64,000 nt of DNA from Burkholderia cepacia (lineage in GTDB: Bacteria > Pseudomonadota > Gammaproteobacteria > Burkholderiales > Burkholderiaceae), in contig NZ_LDWR01000031.1 in the NCBI RefSeq assembly GCF_001039005.1, positions 1-64,000 on the forward strand. Reading direction: 5' to 3'. The notes beneath the pieces are model-generated. The model searched no databases. It saw only the letters and a list, made by a program, of their open reading frames with translations, and was not told the DNA's origin. Position numbers and translations under genes: made by a program. Shown piece by piece: positions 52,671 to 62,800 of the stretch (position 1 is its first letter; the number at the start of each line of letters is the position of its first letter).

Positions 52671-53247
52671 ATGTCGTGTTCTGGCTATTTACAGATGTCG
52701 TGTTTTTGACTGCTGGCATGCTGGACGGCTCGTTGAGCAAGCACGGGAGCCGACCATGCAGCCAGCCGGATTGGTGACACTGACGATGCGAGAGCTTGAT
52801 CGACTCAAGGTAATCCAGGCTATGGTGGACACGGGTTTGAAGCCTGGACGAGCGGCCGAACGGCTGGGCCTGAGCGTGCGCCAGGTGGAACGGCTGGTCA
52901 TCCGGTATCGAGAGCACGGGCCCAGCGGCGTAGCTTCGGGCCGTCGCGGCCGGCCGGGCAACCGCAAGCTTGACGACGGGCTGGCGTTACGTGCCCTGAC
53001 CGTTATTCGTGAGCGCTACGCCGATTTTGGGCCGACACTGGCCTGCGAGAAGCTCTGGGAATGTCACGGCATTCGGCTGGCCAAGGAGACGGTCAGGAAG
53101 CTCATGACGGAGGCTGGCTATGGATTCCTCGCCGGCAACGACCGCCCAAGGTCTACCAGCCGCGAGCGCGCCGCGCCTGCCTGGACGAACAGATCCAGAT
53201 CGAAGGCAGCGACCACCGGTGGTTCGAGGACCATGCGCCGGCCTTAA
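52671..53247 (+). pseudogene. Truncated, frameshifted third ISNCY-type copy
   Basis: The left end shows ATGTCG twice (52671 and 52695). The transposase frame starts at 52756 and matches the intact copy for about 120 residues. A frameshift near 53125 then moves the homology to another frame (RRQRPPKVYQPRARRACLDEQIQIEGSDHRWFEDHAPA). All similarity ends at about 53247, before the second catalytic Asp. The DNA beyond belongs to the GntR gene's 3' region. It is in the same orientation as the copies at the left edge. Confidence 0.85.
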
Positions 53248-53269
53248 CGATTTCGACGGGACCCAACAC

Positions 53270-54016
53270 CTACCTCGTCGATCGCTTTAGCCGCATCGAC
53301 AACGAAAAGCTGTCCGCACGGTGCACCGTCACGGAAAACTCAAATGCTTCACCGGTAGCATCCAGATAGCGGCGCGAAATCCTCAACACGGCTGCACCAC
53401 GCTCAAGCCTGAGCCCCTTTCCTACGCGTTCATCCGTCAGGGTCGACGCGCGGACGTCCTGCTCGATCTCCGCGATCTGGCGGCCGTAGCGCGATTCGAT
53501 CAGGGCGCTGACCAGCTCCGTCGATTTGCGCACCATCTCGCCGACGTCCGTGTATGCCGGATCGATATAAATATCCGTCCAGGCCATCGGGGCGTCGGCC
53601 CGGCCCTCCTCCAGACGGATACTGGAGATTCGCAGTAAAGGCGTCCCCTCTGCACAGCCGATCTCTCGCGCCAGATCCCCTTTCACCTTGACCGTTCCCA
53701 CCGATTGCACGTGGCGCGAATGCTCGACGCCGAACTGGACGAGATCGTCCACCGAGGCAAGCGTCGGCCGGAACCTCGCCTGGGGACTCGATGCTTCCAC
53801 GCGCGTACCCACGTTCTTGCGGCGCGACACGAGCCCCTGGTCCTGCAATTCCTGCAGCACGGCGCGGATCGTGTACCGGCTCGCATTGAACTGCTCGCAC
53901 AACTCGAATTCCGTGGGGAGCAGTGTGCCGACCGGGAAGCGCCCGCTGGCGATCCCGTCAAGAAGTTGCCTGGCGATCTCCGCCGCGTTGGTTTTGCTCA
54001 TCTGATTCGACAACAT
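53270..54016 (-). CDS. GntR-family regulator with UTRA ligand domain
   Basis: A 248-residue regulator. The winged helix is residues about 10-75 (ARQLLDGIASGRFPVGTLLPTEFELCEQFNASRYTIRAVLQELQDQGLV). The rest is a UTRA domain that binds a small effector. The ATG at 54016 has GGAACG just upstream; an in-frame start at 54058 would overlap the operator, and 54001 has no ribosome site. The C-terminus ends about 20 bp from the broken IS, and looks complete for the family. It is divergent from the lyase operon and separated by a double palindrome it probably binds. Confidence 0.88.
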   Translation of the reverse strand: MLSNQMSKTNAAEIARQLLDGIASGRFPVGTLLPTEFELCEQFNASRYTIRAVLQELQDQGLVSRRKNVGTRVEASSPQARFRPTLASVDDLVQFGVEHSRHVQSVGTVKVKGDLAREIGCAEGTPLLRISSIRLEEGRADAPMAWTDIYIDPAYTDVGEMVRKSTELVSALIESRYGRQIAEIEQDVRASTLTDERVGKGLRLERGAAVLRISRRYLDATGEAFEFSVTVHRADSFSLSMRLKRSTR

Positions 54017-54056
54017 CACGTTCCATTCGAATTGGGTAAACCCGGATTTGCCAAAC

Positions 54057-54091
54057 ATGTTCGAACATATCTAATGCTATTTGTTCGAACA
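54057..54091. promoter_or_regulatory. Double palindromic operator for the GntR regulator
   Basis: ATGTTCGAACAT (54057-54068) and TGTTCGAACA (54082-54091) are perfect palindromes with centres 24 bp apart, between the divergent genes and 38 bp before the lyase ATG. Two sites on the same helix face suit cooperative repression. Confidence 0.75.
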
Positions 54092-54128
54092 TATTAGCCA
54101 ACCCGACTTCCCATCACAAGGTAGCACC

Positions 54129-55502
54129 ATGCCCGTCAACGCCATCCCCGCCGCCAGCACCGTCGTCGATTCTGCGCTCTTCCGAGATGCCTTTGGCACG
54201 AAGAAGATGCGCCAGATCTTCTCCGACGGTGCGCTCGTGCAGCGCTACATCGACGTCGAAATCGCGCTGGCGAAGGCTGAGGCGCGCGTCGGCACGATTC
54301 CGAGCGAAGCCGCCGAGGTCATCGCGAGCGAATCGTGCATCGAGCGGATCGACTTCGACCATATGCGCGAGGAAACCGACATCGTCGGCTATCCGATCCT
54401 GCCGCTGGTACACCAGCTTGTGACGATGTGTGGCGAAGCAGGCCGCTACGTGCACTGGGGGGCGACCACGCAGGACATCATGGACACCGCCGTCGCCCTC
54501 CAGGTGCGCGATGCGCTCGACAGCATCGACGCCGACATTCGCGAACTGCGCGGCATTCTCGCAGATTTGTCGACGAAGCACCGCAATACCCCGATGGCCG
54601 GCCGCACTCACCTGCAACAGGCGCTACCGGTGACCTTCGGCTACAAGACCGCGATCTGGCTGGCGATGTTCGACCGGCACCAGCAGCGTATCGCCGAACT
54701 GCGCCCCCGCGTGGCGGTGGTGGAATTCGCCGGCGCGGCCGGCACCCTGGCATCGGTTGGCGAGAAGGGTTTTGCGATTCAGCAGGCGCTGGCCGAAGAA
54801 CTGGGCCTGGGCGTGCCGGCCACCACCTGGCATGTGGCACGTGACGGTTTCGCCGAAGCGGTCAACCTGCTCGCGCTTGTCACCGGCTCGCTCGGCAAGA
54901 TCGCACTCGACATCATGATCATGGCCTCGACCGAGTTCGCGGAAGTCTACGAGCCCTTCGTGAAAGGGCGTGGCGCCAGCAGCACGATGCCGCAGAAGCG
55001 CAACCCCATTTCCAGTGAACTGATGCTGGCAGCCGCCAAGGCCGTGCGCCAGCACGCCGGGTTGATGGTCGATGCGATGGTGCAGGACTTCGAGCGCGCC
55101 ACCGGCCCATGGCACGCCGAGTGGATCGCCATTCCGGAGAGCTTCATCCTGACCTCGGGCGCGCTGCACCAGGCGAAATTCGCGCTGGGCGGGCTCATCG
55201 TCGACACCGCCCGCATGCGACACAACCTCGATATCTCCAACGGCCTGATCGTGGCCGAGGCCGTGATGATGGGCATGGCGCCGCACATCGGCCGCCAGCA
55301 AGCGCACGACGTGGTGTACGACGCCTGCCGCACCGTGAACGAAACCGGCGGCACGCTGGCCGACGCGCTCTGCGCCCTGCCGATCGTCACGACGCATCTC
55401 GACCGGGCCGCCGTCGAGCGCTTGTGCGACCCGGTCAACTATCTCGGCCTCGCCCCGCAGATGGTGGATCGCGCCATCGAACTCTCGAACAAGGTGGCCT
55501 GA
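54129..55502 (+). CDS. Fumarase/aspartase-superfamily lyase (PcaB/adenylosuccinate-lyase-like)
   Basis: A 457-residue lyase. The superfamily signature is GASSTMPQKRNPISSE, with the catalytic Ser in the flexible loop. HWGATTQDIMDTAV and AGRTHLQQALPVT mark the adenylosuccinate lyase/3-carboxy-cis,cis-muconate cycloisomerase branch. It is not placed near purine genes or aromatic pca genes, so the substrate is open. With a C4-dicarboxylate carrier and a fumarase-like gene following, a fumarate-releasing reaction on an imported succinyl compound fits well. That is inference. The GntR regulator's double operator lies just upstream. Confidence 0.85.
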   Translation: MPVNAIPAASTVVDSALFRDAFGTKKMRQIFSDGALVQRYIDVEIALAKAEARVGTIPSEAAEVIASESCIERIDFDHMREETDIVGYPILPLVHQLVTMCGEAGRYVHWGATTQDIMDTAVALQVRDALDSIDADIRELRGILADLSTKHRNTPMAGRTHLQQALPVTFGYKTAIWLAMFDRHQQRIAELRPRVAVVEFAGAAGTLASVGEKGFAIQQALAEELGLGVPATTWHVARDGFAEAVNLLALVTGSLGKIALDIMIMASTEFAEVYEPFVKGRGASSTMPQKRNPISSELMLAAAKAVRQHAGLMVDAMVQDFERATGPWHAEWIAIPESFILTSGALHQAKFALGGLIVDTARMRHNLDISNGLIVAEAVMMGMAPHIGRQQAHDVVYDACRTVNETGGTLADALCALPIVTTHLDRAAVERLCDPVNYLGLAPQMVDRAIELSNKVA

Positions 55503-55529
55503 ACACAGGCCCCGGTGGAGGAAGACATC

Positions 55530-56939
55530 ATGCAAGACCCGACCATCCAGACCGCTGCAGTTCCAACCACCGCGCCGCCGGCCTCCCCACGGCTTCCCTG
55601 GTATCGCAAGCTCGGCATGCAGGTGCTCGTCTCGCTGCTGCTCGGCATCGGCGTCGGCTTTGTGTTCCCGGCCTTCGCCGCGAAGCTGAAGTTGCTGGGT
55701 GACCTGTTCCTGTCGCTCATCAAGGTCGGCGTGGCGCCCCTCGTCTTCCTGACCATCGTGCACGGCATCGCCTCGGCGGGCGACGTGAAGAGCGCCGGGC
55801 GCGTAGGCTGGCGGTCGATCCTCTACTTCGAGGCAATTTCGACCGTCGCGTTGGTGGTCGGCATGCTCGCAGGCAACCTGCTGGAGATCGGCAAGGGGAT
55901 GGCCCACGTCGCGGGCAGCGCCGTCGCGCCGGCGTCAAAGGCCGTGGCGCCGCAGGGCTTCCCCGAATTCATGATGCACATCGTGCCCGACAACTTCGTC
56001 GGCGCATTCTCCAGGGGCGAACTACTGCAGGTCGTGGTGCTGGCGGTCATGGTCGGCATCGGGATCCTGGCCATTCCGGAGACGCGTCGCGCGACGATCA
56101 ACCATGGCCTCGACACCCTCTCCGAAGTGCTGTTCTCCTTCATCAATCTCGTGATGAAGCTGGCGCCGATCGGCACCTTCGGCGCGGTGGCCTATTCGGT
56201 GGGTATCAACGGCGCAGCGGTACTGGTCGCACTGGCGCAATTCGTCCTGAGCTTCTACGCGGTGGTGGCGCTGTTCATTGCCGTCGTGCTCGGCATCGTC
56301 GCGAAGGTGGCGGGCTTCAGCCTGTGGCGCTTCCTGCGGTACATCAAGGACGAGATCCTGATCGTGCTCGGCACGGCCTCGTCGGAAAGCGCACTGCCGC
56401 GCCTGCTGATCAAGCTCCAGCGGCTGGGCTGCGCCAAGCAGACCGTCGGTCTGGTGCTGCCTACCGGCTACGCGTTCAACCTCGACGGCACGTCCATCTT
56501 CATGGCGATGGGCGTGATGTTCATCTCCCATGCGTACGGAGTGCCGCTGACGCCGGACCACCAGCTCGGCATCCTGGTGCTGATGCTGCTGACGTCGAAA
56601 GGCGCGGCCACGGTCTCCGGCGGCTCGTTCGTGGTGTTTGCCGCGACGGTGACGTCGACCGGGGTGCTGCCGGTGGAAGGGCTGGCCGTGATCTTCGGCG
56701 TCTACCGCTTCCTGTCGATGGCCATCTCGACCTGCAACACGATCGGCAACAGCGTGGCGACGGTGGTCGTCGCGAAGTGGTCAGGCACGTTCGATGCCGA
56801 GATGGCCAAGCGCCACCTCTATCCGGAGCGCTATCCCGACATGGCCGCGGCCGACGACGGCGCCCTGCCGGACGGCGCGCCCCAGGCAGCCGATCCGCAG
56901 GCGTCCCGCACCCCGCTGCAGCGCACGACGGCTGCCTGA
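55530..56939 (+). CDS. dctA: C4-dicarboxylate:cation symporter (DctA/DAACS family)
   Basis: A 469-residue inner-membrane transporter of the DAACS family, related to DctA and GltP. Visible marks are the serine-rich substrate motif TASSESALPRLL and the helix-breaking GYAFNLDGTSIFMAMGVMFI. It imports fumarate, malate, succinate or aspartate with protons or sodium. GGAGG lies 9 bases before the ATG at 55530; an in-frame GTG at 55515 is less likely. It lies 27 bp after the lyase stop and 26 bp before the fumarase-like gene. Confidence 0.88.
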   Translation: MQDPTIQTAAVPTTAPPASPRLPWYRKLGMQVLVSLLLGIGVGFVFPAFAAKLKLLGDLFLSLIKVGVAPLVFLTIVHGIASAGDVKSAGRVGWRSILYFEAISTVALVVGMLAGNLLEIGKGMAHVAGSAVAPASKAVAPQGFPEFMMHIVPDNFVGAFSRGELLQVVVLAVMVGIGILAIPETRRATINHGLDTLSEVLFSFINLVMKLAPIGTFGAVAYSVGINGAAVLVALAQFVLSFYAVVALFIAVVLGIVAKVAGFSLWRFLRYIKDEILIVLGTASSESALPRLLIKLQRLGCAKQTVGLVLPTGYAFNLDGTSIFMAMGVMFISHAYGVPLTPDHQLGILVLMLLTSKGAATVSGGSFVVFAATVTSTGVLPVEGLAVIFGVYRFLSMAISTCNTIGNSVATVVVAKWSGTFDAEMAKRHLYPERYPDMAAADDGALPDGAPQAADPQASRTPLQRTTAA

Positions 56940-56965
56940 ACTGAACAACCTTCGCTGGATTCAAC

Positions 56966-58354
56966 ATGACAACGTACCGCACCGAGAATGACGCGTTCGG
57001 CCCTGCCGACATACCCGCCGACCGCTATTGGGGTGCCCAGACGCAGCGCGCGCTGGCCGTGTTCGCAGTCGGGGAGGAACGCTTCCCGGACTGCCTCGTC
57101 CATGCGTTCGGCCTGCACAAGATGGCCGCCGCCCACGCCAACATGCGTTGCGGTATGCTTGACGCGTCGCTCGGCGAAGCCATCATCGCGGCCGCGGAGG
57201 AACTGCGCCGCGGCCGATTCGATGAACACTTCCCCCTTTCCATCTGGCAGACCGGTTCGGGCACGCAGACCAACATGAACGCCAACGAGGTGATCGCGAA
57301 CCGCGCCAACGAACGGCTGGGGCAGCCGCTGGGCACCAAGTCGCCCGTCCACCCGAACGACCACGTGAACGCGTCGCAATCGTCAAACGACAGTTTTCCG
57401 TCGGTCATGCACATCACCGCTGCCATCGAACTGGAAGACCGACTGGTCCCGGCGCTCAGCCGGCTGCGCGACAGCCTGCACGAACGCGCCGGTGCCTTTG
57501 CCGACGTGCTGAAGATCGCCCGCACCCACCTGATGGACGCGGTCCCCACCACGCTCGGCCGCGCCTTCGACGGCTTCACCGCGCAGATCGACAATGCGCT
57601 GGCGCGTCTGAGCGGCACGATGCCCCGCCTGCTCGTCCTGCCGCAGGGTGGTACGGCGGCGGGAACCGGCCTGAACGCCCCGCCCGGCTTCGACCAGGCG
57701 TTCTGTGAGGAAGCGAACCGCCTGAGCGGCCTGGCGTTCCGTCCGAATCCTTGCAAAGTCGAGGGCATGGCCGCACACGACGCATTGCTCGAACTCTCCG
57801 GTGTGCTAAACGTGATCGCCGCCTCGTTCACCAAGATCGCCAATGACCTGCGCTGGATGGGTTCCGGCCCGAACTCCGGCCTTGGCGAATTGCTGCTGCC
57901 GGACGACGGGCTCACCTCCTCCATCATGCCCGGCAAACGCAATCCGACCATCGCCGAGGTCATGGTGCAGGCAGCCATGCAGGTGGCAGGCAACCATGTG
58001 ACGGCGACGATGGCCGCAGCGTCCGGCAGCTTTGAGCTGAATGTGGCAAAGCCGGTGCTGATCTATAACGTCCTGCAGTCGATCCGGCTGCTGGCGGACT
58101 GTGCCAACGTTGCGGCCACTCGCCTCATTCCCGGCCTCCGGCCGGCCACGGAACGACTCGCGCGCGATCTGCAAAGCCCCTTGCTCGCCGTAACCGCCCT
58201 GAATCCGGTGCTGGGATACGACAAGGCAGCCTCCATTACCCGCCATGCCGCCGGCCGCAGGATCGCGCCGCGCGAGGCAGCGATCGAGCTTGGCTTGCTG
58301 GACGGAGAGGCATTCGACCGGCTGGTGGATCTCCGGCGCATGGCGGGGAAATGA
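56966..58354 (+). CDS. fumC: Class II fumarase-like protein
   Basis: A 462-residue class II fumarase. It has TGSGTQTNMNANEVIANRA, SSNDSFPSVMHI, ARTHLMDA and GGTAAGTGLNAPPGF. The signature loop reads TSSIMPGKRNPTIAEV where FumC normally has GSSIMPGKVNPTQ. These changes suggest a paralogue of the housekeeping enzyme, perhaps with altered substrate range. In this operon it would hydrate fumarate from the lyase or the importer to malate. Confidence 0.82.
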   Translation: MTTYRTENDAFGPADIPADRYWGAQTQRALAVFAVGEERFPDCLVHAFGLHKMAAAHANMRCGMLDASLGEAIIAAAEELRRGRFDEHFPLSIWQTGSGTQTNMNANEVIANRANERLGQPLGTKSPVHPNDHVNASQSSNDSFPSVMHITAAIELEDRLVPALSRLRDSLHERAGAFADVLKIARTHLMDAVPTTLGRAFDGFTAQIDNALARLSGTMPRLLVLPQGGTAAGTGLNAPPGFDQAFCEEANRLSGLAFRPNPCKVEGMAAHDALLELSGVLNVIAASFTKIANDLRWMGSGPNSGLGELLLPDDGLTSSIMPGKRNPTIAEVMVQAAMQVAGNHVTATMAAASGSFELNVAKPVLIYNVLQSIRLLADCANVAATRLIPGLRPATERLARDLQSPLLAVTALNPVLGYDKAASITRHAAGRRIAPREAAIELGLLDGEAFDRLVDLRRMAGK

Positions 58355-58585
58355 TGCCGAGTCGAGGGCAGGCAGACTTTTTGTCCACACGACACTGGCG
58401 CCGAGTCCCGCCGTCAGCAAGCCCTCACCAAGTCCGCGCCGACATTCATGGTTGGCCACCTCACACACTGAACCAATCGCGATCGTGCTCCATAGGCCGC
58501 CGGATTCTTATCGACCGGCGCGCAACGCGTCTGCCGGTGCCAGGAAACGCGGAGCGCCAGAGCCCGAGCCCGCGTTGAGCAGGCT

Positions 58586-59494
58586 CTACGCACCGACATC
58601 GCAGGTCGGCCGCTCCGCCGAGTGCGTGTGCTCGTGTAACGCCCCCGGAATCAACCTCTGTTCGAGGCCGCCATCGCCGAGCCACGCGCGGGTCCGCTCG
58701 GCCGCGAGTTCGATCAACTCCTTGCACTGCGTATAGTCGTACGGCGAGACGTCGAGCGGACATAGGGGCGGCACGACGCAAATCGTGGCGCGACTTTCGT
58801 AGAACGCCAGATCGCGCACGAGCTGGCGCGCGATCACGAGCGTCAGCGCATGCATCGCCTGCGCGATTGCGCTTCCCGGTGGCTTGCGCAACGCGCACGC
58901 AAAGCCGGCCGGCAGCACGACGATGCGCGTCGCGCCCCGCGCGACGGCGATCGAGATCGGCGTATTGTTCGCGACGCCGCCATCGACCATCAGTCGATCG
59001 TCGATCCGCACCGGCGGAAACACGCCCGGGATCGCCGCGCTGGCGAGCACGGCGTCGACGACGGGGCCCGACGACAGCACGATTTCATTGCCGCTGAGCA
59101 TGTCGGTCGCGACGACGTGCAGCGGCAGCGACGCGTGCTCCACGTACCGATACCGCAGATGCCTTTCCAGCAGCATTCGCAGCGCGGTCGCCTCGACGAG
59201 GTGTGCGCGGTTCTGCAGAACCGTCCTTAACAGGCCGAGCATCGAAAACGGCATGATGTCGCGCCGGCGGATGCTGCACCACAGCGCTTCGAGCTTCGCG
59301 ACGCCGTCGCCGTCGGGCTGCCCGGCGAAATACGCGGCGTTGATCGCACCAGCGGACGCGCCGACCACGAAGTCGGGCCGTTCACCGTGATTGAGCAGTT
59401 CGCGCAGCATGCCCACCTCGATCGCACCGAGGCTGCCCCCGCCTGCAAACACGAAAGCGGTCCGTTCCGGACCCGCGCTTCGATCGAGGGCCAT
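58586..59494 (-). CDS. Patatin-like phospholipase
   Basis: A 302-residue patatin-fold lipid acyl hydrolase. The oxyanion hole is GGGSLG (residue about 17), the nucleophile Ser is in GASAG (about residue 44), and the dyad Asp is in MVDGG. ANNTPIS follows the Asp as in many bacterial patatins. GGGAGACAACC precedes the ATG at 59494. No signal peptide is seen, so it is cytoplasmic or released by a dedicated system. It follows the LysM giant and the hydrolase remnant on the same strand. Confidence 0.9.
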   Translation of the reverse strand: MALDRSAGPERTAFVFAGGGSLGAIEVGMLRELLNHGERPDFVVGASAGAINAAYFAGQPDGDGVAKLEALWCSIRRRDIMPFSMLGLLRTVLQNRAHLVEATALRMLLERHLRYRYVEHASLPLHVVATDMLSGNEIVLSSGPVVDAVLASAAIPGVFPPVRIDDRLMVDGGVANNTPISIAVARGATRIVVLPAGFACALRKPPGSAIAQAMHALTLVIARQLVRDLAFYESRATICVVPPLCPLDVSPYDYTQCKELIELAAERTRAWLGDGGLEQRLIPGALHEHTHSAERPTCDVGA

Positions 59495-59559
59495 GGTTGT
59501 CTCCCGTACCGGGCCAGTAGAGAAGGATGAACGCCGATGTCTGCGATACAGATTCGCAC

Positions 59560-59790
59560 AAATTGGCGGGCCGCTCAATGTCGCTCGTACGACGATCAGC
59601 CCCTTCTCCGTTCGCGTCAGATCCTGCGCGAAGTCTTCGAATATGCCGGTCTTGAATATCTTCACGAAGCCATCGGCATCGGGCTCAAAAGCCGCCACTT
59701 TCGGATCATTGCCTGCTTCGGTGATTTCGGTGATGACGGCACCGCCATACGCTGCCGCACGGCGGCGGCCCGAACGCCCGGCCACCGCCG
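59560..59790 (-). pseudogene. Decayed alpha/beta hydrolase fragment
   Basis: In the frame leading into the patatin gene, the sequence reads AYGGAVITEITEAGNDPKVA and then FEPDADGFVKIFKTGIFEDFAQDLTRTEKGL. Both pieces recall a common alpha/beta hydrolase family (usual form SYGGAVITEAGNDPKVAALVYVAAFAPD...). The nucleophile Ser is lost, a 9-bp tandem duplication (ATCACCGAA twice) adds ITE, and about 20-40 residues between the two pieces are missing. It is a remnant without function. The family recognition is from memory of the motif and has not been searched. Confidence 0.6.
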
Positions 59791-59815
59791 AACCGCGGGC
59801 CCCACTCGCCCACCC

Positions 59816-62800
59816 TCACCCGACCACGACCTGCTGCCCGGGACTGATCGCGCCCGGATCGTTCGCCAGATTCCGGTTGAGCTGCAGGATTTCGTTGAGC
59901 GCGACGTTGATCCGCTGACCGTCCGACATCTGCTGCTGTTGATCGGCCGGCACGTGTGCCGCGGCAAGCAGCGATCCTTCGTGACGTTCGGCGATCGTCC
60001 ACAACGAATCGCCCGCGACCACATTCACGGTCAGCTGCGTGGCGCTGGGTGAACTCGACGGCGGCTGCGCCGATTGCGATGGCGTCGCGGACGCGCTCGG
60101 TTGAGCCGGCGCCGCCGTCGCCCCTGGCGACGGCGCAAGCGACGCGCCCGGCGTCGGCATCCCGTTGCTCGGGCCCAGATGAATCGTTGAAGAACCGGGC
60201 GCCTTGTGCTTGTCGTCCGACGCCGTCACCGACGTAATCAGGCTGATCCCTTGCGTGATGCCGAAAATCGCCACCGGCGCGAGCGCGATGCCGGTCGGCA
60301 AGCGCGCCAGCCACGGCGTCGCATTCGGGAAATGCGAATGCAGGCGCCCGGCGCCGAGCAACAAGCCGGACATCGTCGTCAGCGTGCCGGTGTACGGATC
60401 GCCCGTCATCGCGGTATGAATGCCACCCGCGATGCTCATCGCCGAGGTCACGTAATCGCCGGTCGCGCTCACGGTACGCGCGAGCTGGCTGCGATTATCG
60501 GCATTCATGCCGCGCAGGCTGCCCCGGTAGACGATGCCGGTATACGCGGCGCCGAACATCCCGCCCAGCGCCTGCCCGCCGGCCAGCAAGTCGCCTGTCT
60601 TTCTCACCTTGTCCACGTTCAACTTGATCGCGATACCGTAACCGCCGAGCGACAGCACGCGGCCGATCCGGCCGACCGAGTGCCGCGGGCTGCCGTGGTG
60701 CAGCAGCTTCAGCGACGTCCCGCCCACCACGCCCTGCATCTGCGAGAGCATGTCGGCGGCGATCGCCTTCGTATGCATCACCGTGTCGTCGAACGACAGC
60801 TGGCCGTCCTCGTTGAGCCCGCGCAGCTGCGCAGCCTTGGCCTTGCCTTCGTACGCGATCTGCTCCAGTTGCGCGCCGCGCCCCGCCACGTCGAAGCCGT
60901 TCACCTTCAGTTGCGTCTGCAACCCGCGCACGAGCCGGTCGACTACGCGGTCGAACACGCGCGGATCGCCGTTCTTCAGGCTGGCGACCGCACCGTGATG
61001 CAGCGCCTGGAACACGCGGCCGACCCGCAGCCCCGCGTAAAAGGAATTCGTCGCGGTACGTACCGGTTCCTTGCCGACCGTAACGAGCACGCCGGCCCCG
61101 GCGGCGCCCGTCACGGCCGCCGCTCCGAGGTCGCCGCCAGCCCGCCGCCACCACGATGTTGGCGGCCGGTTGACGCCGATCGGCTCGTTGTGCACACGCA
61201 GCGCATGCAGCTCCGCCTGTGCGCGCTGCGCGTCGGGAATATCGACCTTCGCGAGTTGCGCGGCCTCCCGGCGGCTCGTGCCGATCGGCTTTGTGCCGTC
61301 GTTGAGCAGCGCGGGATCACGCACGACCGCACGCCAGTAGTCGAACGGGTCCGCCGCGGCAGGCTGCGCAAGCGTGGTCACCCGGTCGGGCACGCTGCTG
61401 CCGTATTGCGCCAGCCAGCGCCCGCCGAACGCGCGCGCGCCCTTGTCCGTGGGGAAGCGCGGCTTGTTGCCGTCGGCCTCCCACTGCTTCGTCGCATGCT
61501 CGATCGTCGCCTTGCGCGCCTGATTCAGCCACACCGTCGTGTTGCCTTCGTAGATTTTTTGGCGCAACCCGGCGATTTCGGCAGGCGTCATCCCTTGCGC
61601 GGCGCCGAGCCGCTCGACTTCCGCGAACAGCAACTGATGTTGATTCGCCAGCGTCTTCCGGTCGACACGTTCGAATACGCGCGTCAACGCATCCGCGCCA
61701 TGCAGGCGGTTGATCACGTCGGGCCGCTTGCGGTTGTCGACGATCAGCTTCGCGAGTGCGCTGGTGAGCTCCTGGTTGCCGATGAAGTCGGCACCGTGCG
61801 TGCCGTACGACAGCCCCATGTGGACCCATTCGAGCCCCTTGCGCTCGAGCACCGCGCGCAGCAGCTTCTCGTGCCCCGCGCCCGGCACCGATTCCGGCAC
61901 CGTGTCCCAGCCGTGGAACGTGACCATCACGTTCGGCGCGACCGTGTCGGGATGCGCGTTCGACCAGCGTTCGAGCGCCGTGGCGACCCGCACATAGTCG
62001 TGATACGTGTCGTTGGTGCCCGACTGGAACCGGTAGTCGACACCGGACACCAGCGCGCGCGACGGCGCCGTCTCGAGCCGGATCGCGAAACCCGTGCGCG
62101 CCGCCTCGTCGAGCCAGCGATGCAGATGGTCGAGATCGTCGAGCGCGAGCGCTTTTCCTTTCGAGCCCGGCGCGGGATGAATCATCCCGTTCTCGCCGTC
62201 GAACGTCGCGCTCTTCTGGTCGCCGAGTGCCTTCACCGCGCGCAGGAAATCCGGGGCGTGCGCCTTGCCGAGCGCCGCCGCGAGCGAATGCGGGTCGATC
62301 ACGAGCGTGACGACCGGCGTCACGCCGCCGTACCGTTCGACCTGCGCGCCCATCAGCGCCGGATCGTCGCTCAGCGAGTACGAACGTGCCATCGGCACCA
62401 TCCGGTCCTGCAACTGCGGGTCCGAGCGCGTGAAGAATTGCCGGACCCGCTTGTCGGCGACGGTCGCCGCGCCGACGCGGCGCGTGTGCGGGCGCAGCTT
62501 GCCGTTGACCGGCAGGAATCGCGATGCCGACGTCGACACGTCGCGCGCGACATACAACTTGTTGTTCAGCGTGCGCCACATGCCGACGTCGACCATCACG
62601 GCCTGCGGGTCGCCCTTCAGCACGAGATTCACGTTGCCGGGCCGCTGCGCCTGCTTGTTGTACGCCTCGACCTGGTCGTAGGTCGGGAAATAATCGTCGG
62701 ACTTCGCCGCACCGTTGCGCAGGCTGAACTCGACGACCGTGGCCGACGGCAACCCCGGCTGGTACGGTTCGATCGACAGCGGCTCGGGCGCCGGACCACT

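Noticed and set aside
1..53247. The block between the IS copies as a composite transposon
   Set aside because: Two of three copies are truncated, no target duplication is visible, and the block carries core-like genes such as pntAB.
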